Assembly: GCA_023935145.1 (NCBI GenBank)
Contig: CM043700.1
Span: forward strand, 102,417,400 to 102,481,399
Source: Bretschneidera sinensis
Taxonomy: Eukaryota > Streptophyta > Magnoliopsida > Brassicales > Akaniaceae
DNA length: 64,000 nucleotides
Reading direction: 5' to 3'
Translations under genes and position numbers: made by a program
Part shown: positions 1 to 10,043 of the stretch, piece by piece
Layout: each line of letters opens with the position of its first letter
How positions within the stretch are numbered: position 1 is the stretch's first letter
The notes under the pieces: generated by a model
The model's database searches: none
What the model was told of the DNA's origin: nothing
What the model saw: the letters and a program-made list of their open reading frames with translations, nothing else

Positions 1-48
1 TGAATTGCAAGGGCCATCATGAAGACTCTTTGCTACCTAAAGAATGCA

Positions 49-258
49 CTACAAGCATAGGAAGGCTAAATTCAAACGTAGAATTTGGTTTCTAGGGTAC
101 AAACACATTATCGGGCAGTAGAGGTCCATAAGTTGCATTTTTAGGAGCATGAGGGATTCTATTAGGCCTTCTCCCTCTATATCCAACATCCTTATAGTTA
201 TCATCCCCATTCGAGTCGACATCCTCCTTAACATTCCCCACATCTATATCCACGGGTT
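49..258 (-). pseudogene. Possible exon of second CACTA gene (TNPA-like), unrecognised
   Basis: On the minus strand an exon-like reading follows a putative acceptor at 259-260. It is hydrophilic, Asp/Asn-rich, then basic (GYRGRRPNRIPHAPKN), and reaches a stop after about 54 codons; coding-like sequence continues in the same frame past the stop. I do not recognise a domain. Its place downstream of a TNP2-type transposase on the same strand suggests the second gene of a CACTA element or the transposase tail. An alternative frame is open from 243 to 49 but starts inside the presumed exon and reads less like protein. Confidence 0.35.
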
Positions 259-401
259 CTACAATTTAATCAAAATGATTTTATAAGCCAAAATGAAAAA
301 CATTAAGGGAGAAGGGGTTTATGTACAATATAAAAGTAAATACATAGTTACTTAAAGGTGGAGGATGTGAAGTCGAGGCATCATGTTCTTTATCGGGGTT
401 G

Positions 402-406
402 CATCC
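402..406. repeat. Left target-site duplication of E2 (CATCC)
   Basis: Five bases directly before the TGATTAC terminus of the E2 LTR. They match CACCC at 23328-23332 in four of five positions, as expected for an old 5-bp duplication with one later change. Confidence 0.7.
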
Positions 407-456
407 TGATTACTCCCAAAGTATAACGCGGTAATTGTAGTACAACTTTGGGGTGT
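407..456 (-). repeat. E2 3' LTR, outer fragment
   Basis: First 50 bp (as read on the plus strand) of the reverse-oriented E2 LTR, beginning TGATTAC. It matches the reverse complement of the E1 LTR end at 1918-1967. The rest of the LTR resumes at 7056/7061, on the far side of E1. Confidence 0.9.
452..456. repeat. Left target-site duplication of E1 (GGTGT)
   Basis: GGTGT before the E1 5' LTR is repeated exactly at 7056-7060 after the E1 3' LTR, which proves that E1 inserted here as a unit. Confidence 0.95.
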
Positions 457-1967
457 TGATGAGAGTCATAAAATGCATCTTAATAGTACTTATTTGTTAT
501 CATTTTAGGGTTGATCTAGGTTTTAATTGCACTTTTATACGTTAACAACTCTAAAGTATCATTCTTGGATCATTGATCTATTTCAGTGCATTTTCAAGTA
601 CTTTAAGCTCAAAAGAGGAGGAAAAGTTATCATTGCTTGAAGCACAAAGACTCGAGGCATACTAGATTGAAGGAATGATTCCGAAAGGACAAGATGGAGG
701 GCTTAAAAGAGCAACAGCTACTGCTCGCACTGGAAAGGAGTTTTACTAAATTGCCAGAATTGCCTGTACAGATCAATCATCTTTGAAAATTAAAATGTAT
801 TGATACAAGAAGAACCAGCAGATGAAACATATACGCTTAGAAAGATCCAGAAGTCTATTTTCTGGAGAATTTTACGGTTCATCAAAAGGATTTTTCTAGA
901 GAAAGTTATGGCAGTTTAAGTAGACAAAGGTCAGGCTGTGCGGGATTTCAGTGTGATTTTGGGCTTAAATCCCACATCCCACATTGGTTGGAAAACATAT
1001 TTCTATATCCCACATCCCACATCAGATTAGAAATACATTGCACTCATGGTATTTCCCTATAAAAGGATTACTCCACTTCAGCTTTGAGGCATCAATCGGA
1101 GCTCATCTGAAATCATCAGAGAGTGAATCCAGAGGGCCTTTAGGAGCAATCCAGAGGGCCTTTAGGACGAATCCAAAGTATAATTTTGGAGGGAAAGCTG
1201 AGGAATCGCCGAAGCTTTCGCTACCAAGGAGGAGATGATCGTTGAGAGGCCGGAGGCAACTCAAGGAAGCATGAACTCCATGGTCGGCTAGTCTCCAAGC
1301 AAGGCGAAGGGATGAATCCCTAGGTGTAGTTGTTCTTATTTTCCTTTATTTGATTCAGTTATAGTTTGGTATTGTTTTCATTAAATATTGTTATGTTTTA
1401 TTCTTTAATTTAATTAGTAGATTTATTATTACTCCGGTGATTGCATGCTTCTTTTCCATATAAGTTCAGTCATGCTTTTCTTATGTGTACCTGTTTGGGT
1501 GTGATTGAGTTTGGTAGATATCTTTTATAGATTTGTCCATTGCTGTGGTATTTTCGTTTAGATATATCTTCATCTCTTGATAATTTATAAGTTAGATCAT
1601 GTGTGCTTGAAAGTAAAGAATATTTCATAACAATTACATTAGGATTTATAAATGCGTTTTAATTGAATATTTTCCGATTGCCTGTTTGGGATGTGAAACT
1701 TGCAATCGAGATAAAAACAACTGAATCAATTTAGGATTAGGGCAGCGAACCTAGGGAGGATTCTTGGAACCTTGTCGTTACTTTATTATATTTCAAACCT
1801 ATTTACACAATTGCCTTTTTCGCAATCAATAATTCAAGATTTTGTCACTTAATCTTTTTATCGTTTGTGTTGAGGTTTACACCTTCTTTTGTAATTAGTT
1901 GTTTCCCTGTGGAATTGACACCCCAAAACTGTACTACAATAACCGTGTTATGTTTTGGGTGTAATCA
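457..1967 (+). repeat. E1 5' LTR
   Basis: 1511-bp LTR starting TGATGAG and ending TAATCA, nearly identical to 5544-7055. A TATA box (TATAAAAG, 1058-1065) puts the R start near 1090, so U3 is about 630 bp and R-U5 is long. Near the end is the motif CCCTGTGGAATTGACACC, shared in variant form with the LTRs of E2, E3 and E4. A U3 block of about 300 bp (about 740-1060) is also present, reversed, in the E3 LTRs. Confidence 0.93.
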
Positions 1968-1972
1968 AATTT

Positions 1973-1990
1973 TGGCTCCGTTGCCGGGGA
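1973..1990 (+). promoter_or_regulatory. E1 primer-binding site (tRNA-Asp)
   Basis: TGGCTCCGTTGCCGGGGA begins five bases after the LTR. It matches the complement of the plant tRNA-Asp 3' end (TGGCGCCGTTGCCGGGGA) with one mismatch. tRNA-Asp priming is typical of Athila elements. Confidence 0.88.
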
Positions 1991-2174
1991 AACGCGCTTA
2001 CTTACAAGGAAGTTTGTCAACTTTTGACGTGATGGTAGAAGAGTTGTAAATAGTTTTTCTTTTCAGCAGCTGTAAAGGCAGTAACTTCGTTCCTTCTTTT
2101 GGATTGCTGCATTATTTTATTTTATTATTTTTATTTTTTTGTTTCATTTATTTCCTCTTTGATTCATTTGGTAT

Positions 2175-3923
2175 ATGCTTAGACCGAGAGATCTGCGAGG
2201 TAGATTCATTAGAGGACCCGAACTAGAATTACCCTATCCTTCCGAGTCTGATAGTGAAACCTCGCCTAGATCAACCCATAGTGAAAACCCAAGTGAGAAT
2301 TTGTAGGATTTTGTTAACATGACCGATAACCATAATGAGAATGTTGCTAGGACACTTCAGGATTACCTCCACCCTACATGCACAGCTACACCATCATGCA
2401 TCATGTTTCCGGCCAATACTCGCCAATTAGATCTTAAACCAAGGATGATTCATTTACTCCCTACATTTCATGGCTTGGATAATGAAAACCCATATGTGCA
2501 CATTAGAGAGTTTGAGGAAGTAGTCGCGACTTTTCATAGTCAAGACGAAACCGATGACATTGTGAGGCTTAAGTTCTTTCGTTTCACTTTGAAGGATAGA
2601 GCTAAGAGTTGGCTATACTCACTTAGACCACGATCTATTGGGTCGTGGGCTAAGATGACTCGGATTTTTTTTAATAAATACTTTCCCCAACATAAGGCCA
2701 ATGCTTTAAAAAGGCAAATCTCCACCTTTGCACAAAAGGACAGCGAGACTTTGTATCAGTCTTGGGAGAGATTTAAAGAGTTATTGAGTATGTGCCCTCA
2801 CAATGGGTATGAGAGTTGGCGCTTGGTGAGCTATTTTTATAAGGGACTTACATATAGAGAGCACCAATTCGTAGAGATGATGTGCAATGGTGAATTTTTG
2901 GAGAAAGATCCTGATGAGGCCATAGAGTACCTCAATGAGCTTACTGAAAAAGCTCACACTTGGACTGGACCTAGTGCTACTGAAAGCACAAATAGGTCAC
3001 AACCTATAGGGAACCCAAATGGTGGTGGAATTGACCATCTTAGGGAAGAGGATAACCTTAGGGCCAAGGTCGAGATGCTCACTAGGGAACTAGAGGTTTT
3101 AAAGACTAAAAGCTCAAAGCCAACACACGTGGTCGATCATGCAAAATATTTTGAACCATGTTTTGCGTGTGGTGGGGTAGACCATCTCGCCCAAGAGTGT
3201 CCCACATTTGCTCATATGAGAGGGATGTATAAGGAACAATGTAATGCCTTAGGCATGTACACGAAGCCTTCTGCACCCTTCTCTAATACCTATAATTCGG
3301 GATGGCGCGATAACCCCACCTTCAGCTGGAAATCTGAAAATCAGCAGCTTGCAGAACCCCCTAGCTCATATTTTACACCATATCATGCTCCTGTGTCTTC
3401 TAGGAGTTCTTTAGAAGACACTTTACATGCTTTTATTGAGGCACAAGGTAAGACTAATAAAAGACTTGAATCGTTAATTGTGCAGGTTGTTGAAGAATAT
3501 AAGGAGATAAAGAGCCAAATGTCCAAGTTGATGAGCTACTTGAGTGTTACTGAGCGAGGTAAGTTCCCTTCTCAAGCTCAGTCCACATCCTATGGTCAAC
3601 ACTTAGCACAACATAATTTGAAGGAGGTGAATGCCATTGAGACATTAAGTGGTAAGTTATTACACATCCCAACAACGAAGAAATCAGAGGATGTGGACGA
3701 AAGCCACCAAACATACACAATTGACTCGTTCATGGAAAAGGTCCAACACCTTAATCCATTGGAGTCCACCCTCACTCATGGCTTCACAAGAGCATATATC
3801 GAGCCAGAATTTGCGGGTGTTACTGATGACATCCTTGAGGCATTTCAAAAATATACAAGCACCAAATTTAGCAATGAAGCAGTGGCGGGTGCGTCCAACT
3901 CGTGTTTTTCGAGGAGAGAATAA
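2175..3923 (+). pseudogene. gag: E1 Gag polyprotein with one early in-frame stop (open from ATG 2319)
   Basis: Retrotransposon Gag (capsid/nucleocapsid) for cytoplasmic particle assembly. The family start is the ATG at 2175 (MLRPRDLRGRF...). One TAG at 2304-2306 (codon 44) interrupts it; the E2 homologue has GAG (Glu) there. From Met 2319 the frame is open for 534 codons. The Retrotrans_gag region (LLPTFHGLDNENPYVHIREF, then KSWLYSLRP and ERFKELLSMCPH) lies at about residues 45-200 of the open part. A CCHC zinc knuckle (CFACGGVDHLAQEC) follows near residue 290, then a Ser/Gln-rich C-terminus. No protease or pol follows; a conserved non-coding block starts 12 bp after the stop. A truncated Gag from Met 2319 would keep all recognisable domains. 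The domain call is firm; expression is unknown. Confidence 0.88.
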
Positions 3924-5543
3924 GAGCATCTGGTTGAAGACGTAAAACTTAGCGCTTATGGGAGGCAACCCACAACATATCCTTTTACTTTTACTGTTTT
4001 TCATATTTCTTTTTCTTGTTTATTATTATTATTTTGCTGTTTTCCAGTTTTAATTTAATATTTATTTTTCAGGGACAAATAAACGAAGCAGTTCAAATGA
4101 TCATGCACAACTTTCAACTCCACGCACCGTTGGTTAGAAAGGGAGTTTCCTTAACTTTTGCTTTCTCATTGAGGACAATGCTTATATTAAGTTGGGGGTG
4201 GAAGATATACATTTCTTATTGCATATTATTGAACTGCTTGGTGCCATCTTTGTTTTTGTTTAGCATGCTTTGTGTTAGCCTTAGAGTCAATTTACATGTC
4301 GGTGATATAAACTTAATTGAGATAACATATAGCATGTAGAAGAAGTTAAATCTTGCTTCAGTTTGAAATTAATTTAAGTATCAATCTTCATTTGGTTTGA
4401 GACTCTAGTTTGTGGTAAGATTGTATGATTAGTCCTAAACATCTAGAGAAATTTTATGTGTGATTGTTTTATGAATACTTTTGCGGTTTTGACAAGCTCT
4501 AGAACTTACTTGATAATCACTTTAGGCGAATTCCTAGGATGCACACTACTTAGGATATGATATAGGCCATTTTTGAACCGTTTGAGCCTTCTAAACTTAC
4601 CATTGCTATATTTATCACTAGTCACCCATTTGAGCATTTTTCTTGAAAATAAAAATTGAGCCTTGTTTCTTTCGATAAACCATTTACTTACCTTTATGAG
4701 CCTAAAAATATTTTATCCTTACCTTTTTTTTAAAAGAACTTAGTTATACACATTTGTTGAGAAGCACTCAAAAGGAGTAAGGATGAAAGTATGAAAAAAA
4801 AAAATACTACCATAGCTCAAATATATTAAATGAGATAAGTTGGGGGTTGTGGAAAAGAAAAAAAAATGAAAAAGAAGGTGAATGGTTATGTGCCAAAAAA
4901 AAAAGAATTATGGCAAAGAAAGAAGAAAGAAAGAAAAGAAAAAAAATGGCGATTTGTTAAAAGAAATGCTCGAAAAATGGTTGAAAGAGTTGGGTGTTGA
5001 AGTAAGGTTATCCAGCGCTTAAAGAATTATGTTCAAAACTAAGAGATTAAGTTCTTCTACTTGTTGAATCCTTCTCATTCTTTCTTAACCTTTACCTTAG
5101 CCTAACATTACAAGCTTATTAAAGACCTTTTGATCCAATGTAGTGTGATTTTTCTACAATAGTGGAGAGTGATTTGAAAAGTGAGCCTATGGAGCTTGTT
5201 TTTGTGATTGATGTCACGCAATTTATTATGTTTTTAGAGGCCAAGACTTGTATTCACGAATCTTATGCATAAAATCATCCGGGTGTTTGGATTAATGGAT
5301 TGTTGTAAGATGGATGTTAAGAGTCAATAACGATTTTAAGATTGATGTTTGAATTACTTTTGGATTTGGGTGAAATTTAATGATTCTTTGTGCCGTGTGT
5401 TATGTGCAATTTTTGAGACAAAATATGAATTACTCTTGGTTAACACTAATATTGCTTTTCATTTACTTTGATTCCCACCATAGAATTCATCTCTTAGTTT
5501 CGCTTAAATTGCTAGGGACTAGCAATAAGCTAGTTGGAGGTTG
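3924..5543 (+). other. E1 3' non-coding region
   Basis: 1.6 kb between gag and the 3' LTR with no recognisable pol domain. It opens with a 38-bp block (3936-3974) shared with E2, E3 and E4. It contains two polypurine-like motifs (4189-4200 and 4836-4847) besides the one beside the LTR, and an A-rich stretch (4790-4970). A 107-codon frame at 4016-4339 has a hydrophobic segment, but the frame is not kept in E2, so I do not call it a gene. Confidence 0.7.
5530..5543 (+). promoter_or_regulatory. E1 polypurine tract
   Basis: CTAGTTGGAGGTTG lies directly before the 3' LTR. The E2 equivalent is GCTAGTTGGGGGTTA, so the E1 copy has one G to A change within the G run. Confidence 0.7.
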
Positions 5544-7055
5544 TGATGAGAGTCATAAAATGCATCTTAATAGTACTTATTTGTTATCATTTTAGGGTTG
5601 ATCTAGGTTTTAATTGCACTTTTATACGTTAACAACTCTAAAGTATCATTCTTGGATCATTGATCTATTTCGGTGCATTTTCATGTACTTTAAGCTCAAA
5701 AGAGGAGGAAAAGTTATCATTGCTTGAAGCACAAAGACTCGAGGCATACTGGAGTGAAGAAATGCTTCCGAAAGGACAAGATGGAGGGCTTAAAAGAGCA
5801 ACAGCTGCTGCCCGCACTGGAAAGGAGTTTTACTAAATTGCCAGAATTGCTTGTACAGATCAATCATTTTTGAAAATTAAACTGTATTGATACAAGAAGA
5901 ACAAGCAGATGAACCATATATGCTTAGAAAGATCCGGAAGTCTATTTTCTGGAGAATTTTACGGTTCATCATAAGGATTTTTCTAGAGAAAGTTATGGCA
6001 GTTTAAGTAGACATAAGTCAGGCTGTGCGGGCTGTGCGGGATTTCAGCGTGATTTTGGGCTTAAATCCCACATCCCACATTGGTTGGAAAACACATTTCT
6101 ATATCCCACATCGGATTAGAAATACATTGCACTCGTGGTATTTCCCTATAAAAGGCCTACTCCACTTCAGCTTTGAGGCATCAATCGGAGCTCATCTGAA
6201 ATCATCAAAGAGTGAATCTAGAGGGCCTTTAGGAGCAATCCAAAGGGCCTTTAGGACGAATCCGATGTATAATTTTGGAGGGCAAGCTGAGGAATCACCG
6301 AAGCTTTCGCTGTCAAGGAGGAGATGATCGTTGAGAGGCCGGAGGTAACTCAAGGAAGCATGAGCTCCATGGCCGGCTAGTCTCAAAGTAAGGCGAAATG
6401 ATGAATCCCTAGGTGTAGTTGTTCTTATTTTCCTTTATTTGATTCAGTTGTAGTTTGGTATTATTTTCATTAAATATTGTTATGTTTTATTCTTTAATTT
6501 AATTAGTAGATTTATTATTACTCTGGTGATTGCATGCTTCTTTTCCATATAAGTTCAGTCATGCTTTTCTTATATGTACCTGTTTGGGTGTGACTGAGTC
6601 TAGTAGATCTCTTTTATAGATTTATCCATTGCTGCGGTATTGTTATTTAGATATATCGTCATCTCTTGATAATTTATAAGTTAGATCATGTGTGCTTGAA
6701 AGTAAAGAAGATTTCATAACAATTACATTAGGATTTATAAATACGCTTTAATTGAATATTTTCCGATTGCCTGTTTGGGATGTGAAACTTGCAATCGAGA
6801 TAAAAATAACTGAATCAAGTTAGGATTAGGGCAGCGAACCTAGGGAGGATTCTTGGAACCTTGTCGTTACTTTATTATATTTCAAACCTATTTACATAAT
6901 TGCCTTTTTCGCAATCAATAATTCAAGATTTTATCACTTAATCTTTTATTGTTTGTGTTGAGGTTTACACCTTCTTTTGTAATTAGTTGTTTCCCTGTGG
7001 AATCGACACCCCAAAACTATACTACAATAACCGCATTATGTTTTGGACATAATCA
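5544..7055 (+). repeat. E1 3' LTR
   Basis: 1512-bp copy of 457-1967, with TATA box at 6147-6154 and the conserved CCCTGTGGAATCGACACC at 6994-7011. With the reversed E2 LTR (7056-8528) it forms an inverted repeat with a spacer of only about 45 bp. Confidence 0.93.
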
Positions 7056-8528
7056 GGTGTTGATTCCACAGGGAAACAAACTAATTACAAAAGAATGTGT
7101 AAACCTCAACACAAACGATAAAAGTTAAAGTGACAAAATTTGAATTGTTGATTGTGTGAAAATTGTGTAAATATTTGATAGATAATATAATAAAGAAACA
7201 ACAAGGTTCTGTAAATCCTCCCTTGGTTCGTTGCCCTAATCCTAACTTGATTCAGTTGTTTTTATCTCGATTGCAAGTTTCACATCCCAAACAGGCAATC
7301 GACAAATATTCAATTAAAGCGCATGTATAAACCGTAATGTAATTGATATGAATTATTCTTTACTTTCATGCATACATGACCTAACTTAAAAATTATCAAA
7401 AGACGACGATATATCTAAATGACAATACTGCAGCATTGGACAAATCTATAAAAGAGATCTACCAGACTCAATCACACCCAAACAAATACACATAAGAAGA
7501 GCATGACTAGAATTATATGGAAAAGAAGCATGCAATCACCAGAGTAATAAGAAATCTACTAATTAAATTAAAGAATAAAACACAATAATGTTTAATGAAA
7601 ATAATACCAAACTACAACTGAATCAAATAAAGGAAAATAAGAACAACTACACCTAGGGATTCATCCCTTCACCTTGCTTGGAGACTAACCGGCCATGGGG
7701 CTCATGCATCCTCGAGTTGCCTCCGGCCTTTCAACGATCATCTCCCCCTTGGTAGTGAAAGGTTCGGTGATTCCTCAGCTTGCCCTCCAAAAGTACTTCG
7801 GATTCCACCTAAGGGCCCTCTGGATTGCTCCTAAAGGCCCTCTGGATTCACTTTCTGATGATCTCAGATTCTCCAATGGTCCTTAAAGCTGAAGTGGAGT
7901 GGGTCTTATATAGGCAAATACCATGAGTGCAATGTGTTTCCAATCCGAAGTGGGATGTGGGATATAGAAATATGTTTCTAACCGATGTGGGATGTGGGAT
8001 TTAGGCCTTCACATGCCCTTCACGCTGAAATCCCGCACAGCCCGCACAGCTTGACCTTTGTCTACTTAAACTTCCATAACTTTCTCTAGAAAAATCATTT
8101 TTACGAACCATAAAATTCTCCAGAAAATAGACTTCCGGATCTTTCTAAGCATATATCGCTCATCTCCTGGTTCTTCTTGTATCAATACATTTTAATTTGC
8201 AAAGATGATTGATCTATACGGGCAATTCTGGCAATTTAGTGAAACTCCTTTCTAGTGCGAGCAGCAGCTGTTGCTCTTTTAAGCCCTCCATCTTATCCTT
8301 CCAGAAGCATTCCTTCACTCCAATATGCCTCGAGTCTTTGTGATTCAAGCAATGATAACTTTTCCTCCTCTTTTGAGCTTAAAGTACCTGAAAATGCACC
8401 GAAATAGATCAGTGATCCAAGAATGATACTTTAGAGTTGTTAACGTATAAAAGTGCAATTAAAACCTAGATCAACCCTAAAATGATAACAATTAAGTACT
8501 ATTAAGATGCATTTTATGACTCTCATCA
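7056..8528 (-). repeat. E2 3' LTR, main fragment
   Basis: Reverse-oriented LTR continuing from 456 after the E1 target duplication (7056-7060) and ending CTCTCATCA. It aligns with the reverse complement of the E1 LTRs and with 21828-23327. On the minus strand it is preceded by a clean polypurine tract (8529-8543), so this is the 3' LTR of a minus-strand element. Confidence 0.92.
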
Positions 8529-10038
8529 TAACCCCCAACTAGCTTATTGCTAGTCCCTAGCAATTCAAGCGAAAACAAAAGATGAATTCTACGGTGGGAA
8601 TCAAAGTAAATGAGAAGGAAATTAATGTTAACCAAGAGTAATTCACATTTTGTCTCAAAAATTGCATATAACACATGGCACAAAGAATCATTAAATTTCA
8701 CTCAAATCCAAAAGTAATCCAAACATCAATCTTAAAATCGTTATTGACTCTTAACATCTATCTTACCACAAACCATTAATCCGAACACTCGGATGATTTT
8801 ATGCATAACATTCATGAATATAAGTCTTGGCCTCTAAAACATGATAAATTTCGTGACGTCAATCGCAAAAACAAGCTCCATATGCTTACATTTCAAATCA
8901 CTCTCCACTATTGTAGAAAAATCACATTACATTGGATCAATAGGTCTTTAATAGGCTTGTAACGTTAGGCTAAGGTAAAGGTTAAGAAAAAATGGGAAGG
9001 ATTCACGAGAAAAGGAACTCAATCTCTTAGCTTTAATCACAATCTCATGTAAGCACTAGATAACCTTACTTCAACACCCAACTTTTTCGACCATTTTTCG
9101 AGCATTTTTCATTTTTTTTTTCAAAATCACCACTTTTCTTTTCTTTTCTTCTTTCTTTGCCGTAATTCACTTTTCTTTTGTATTTTGGCATAAGACCATT
9201 CACCTCCTTTTTCATTTTTCTTTTCTTTTACATAACCCCCAACTAATCTCCTTTAATGTACTTGGGTTATGGTAGTGATATTTTCTCATATTTCCATCCT
9301 TACTTCTTTTAAGTGCTTCTCAACAAATGTGTATAGCTAAATTCTTTTAAGAGAAAGGTAAGGATAAAATATTCTCTTTAGGCTCATAAAAGTGAGTAAA
9401 TGGACTATTGAAAGAAACAAGGCTCACTTCTTTTTCAAGAAAAGGCTCAAATAGGTGACTAGTGGTAAATATAGCAATGGTAGGTTTAACAGGCTTAAAC
9501 GGTCCAAAAATGGCCTATATTATATCCTAAGTAATGTGCATTCTAGGAATTCGCCTCAAGTGGTTATCAAGTAAGTTCTAGAGCTTGTCGAGACCGCAAA
9601 AATATTCACAAAATAATCACACATAAAACTTTTCTAAATGTTTAAGACTAATCATACTATCTTACCACAAACTAGAGTCTCTAACCAAATGAAGATTGAT
9701 GCTTAAATTAATTTCAAACCGAAGCAAGATTTAACTTCTTCTAAATGCTATATGTTATCTCAATTTAGGCTCATATCATTGACACGTGAATAAACTCTAA
9801 GGCTTAACACAAAGCATGCTAAAAACAAACAAAAAGAGAGAATGACTCCAAGCAGTTCAATGGAAAAAAAATGTATGGAAATAAAGAGATGCGTTTCCTC
9901 TACCCCCAACTTAAAAATTGCATTGACCTCAATGTAAAAGAAAGAGTAAAGGAAACTCCCTTTGTAGCCAAAGGTGCACAAAAGTTGAAAATTGTGCTCC
10001 ACCATTTGAACTGCTTCGTATATTTGTCCCTGAAAAAG
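8529..10038 (-). other. E2 3' non-coding region (outer part)
   Basis: Homologous, in reverse, to about 4080-5543 of E1. It holds the polypurine tract beside the LTR (8529-8543) and two further polypurine-like motifs (9233-9245, 9901-9914). There is no credible coding frame; the short frames at 9760-10133 correspond to the non-coding stretch of E1 and differ in frame and stops. It ends at the E3 insertion site. Confidence 0.75.
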
Positions 10039-10043
10039 AAATA
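10039..10043. repeat. Left target-site duplication of E3 (AAATA)
   Basis: AAATA before the E3 LTR is repeated exactly at 19634-19638. Confidence 0.93.

Larger units (their letters stand above)
1..406 (-). mobile_element. CACTA transposon, 3' part (left-edge fragment)
   Basis: This is the portion of the CACTA element left of the E2 insertion; it was contiguous with 23333-25738 before E2 arrived. The link is the near-identical 5-bp target duplication CATCC (402-406) and CACCC (23328-23332). On the minus strand I see an exon-like stretch, a possible donor at 350-351, a short AT-rich gap, and an acceptor (TTGTAG) next to 259-260. The transposase C-terminus lies upstream at about 23600-25735, so this would be the downstream, TNPA-like part of the element. 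The terminus is not convincingly in the window. The family assignment comes from the linked transposase, not from this piece. Confidence 0.6.
457..7055 (+). mobile_element. E1: Athila-like gag-only LTR retrotransposon
   Basis: Complete 6.6-kb element with two LTRs of about 1.51 kb (457-1967 and 5544-7055), TG...CA ends, a perfect 5-bp target duplication, a tRNA-Asp primer site, one gag gene and a purine-rich tract before the 3' LTR. The 3.6-kb internal region has no protease, reverse transcriptase, RNase H or integrase. It therefore resembles the known class of non-autonomous plant retrotransposons that keep only gag and would need enzymes in trans. E3, which has pol and shares upstream LTR sequence and a related Gag, is a plausible relative of the helper. 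E1 inserted in the LTR of its own family member E2, head to head. Confidence 0.92.

Noticed and set aside
47..61. CACTACAAG at the left edge as the second CACTA terminus
   Set aside because: Orientation and position fit and nine bases match, but the next bases differ from the terminus at 43699-43711, the adjacent three bases (ATG) do not match TAA on the other side, no sub-terminal repeats are near, and exon-like reading seems to cross it. It remains possible but unsupported.
984..1238. Frames in the E1/E2 LTRs around the TATA box (also 6025-6327, 7695-7886, 22512-22703)
   Set aside because: They recur because the LTR recurs; they span the promoter and transcription start and have differing lengths between copies.
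1973..1990. Real tRNA genes near the primer sites
   Set aside because: Only the 18-base primer complement is present at the four tRNA-Asp sites and 12 bases at the tRNA-Met site; no cloverleaf sequence follows.
4016..4339. 107-codon frame in E1 with a hydrophobic segment, as an envelope-like gene
   Set aside because: The homologous region of E2 (9760-10133) keeps the nucleotides but not the frame, and the hydrophobic residues follow from T-rich sequence and a polypurine-like motif.
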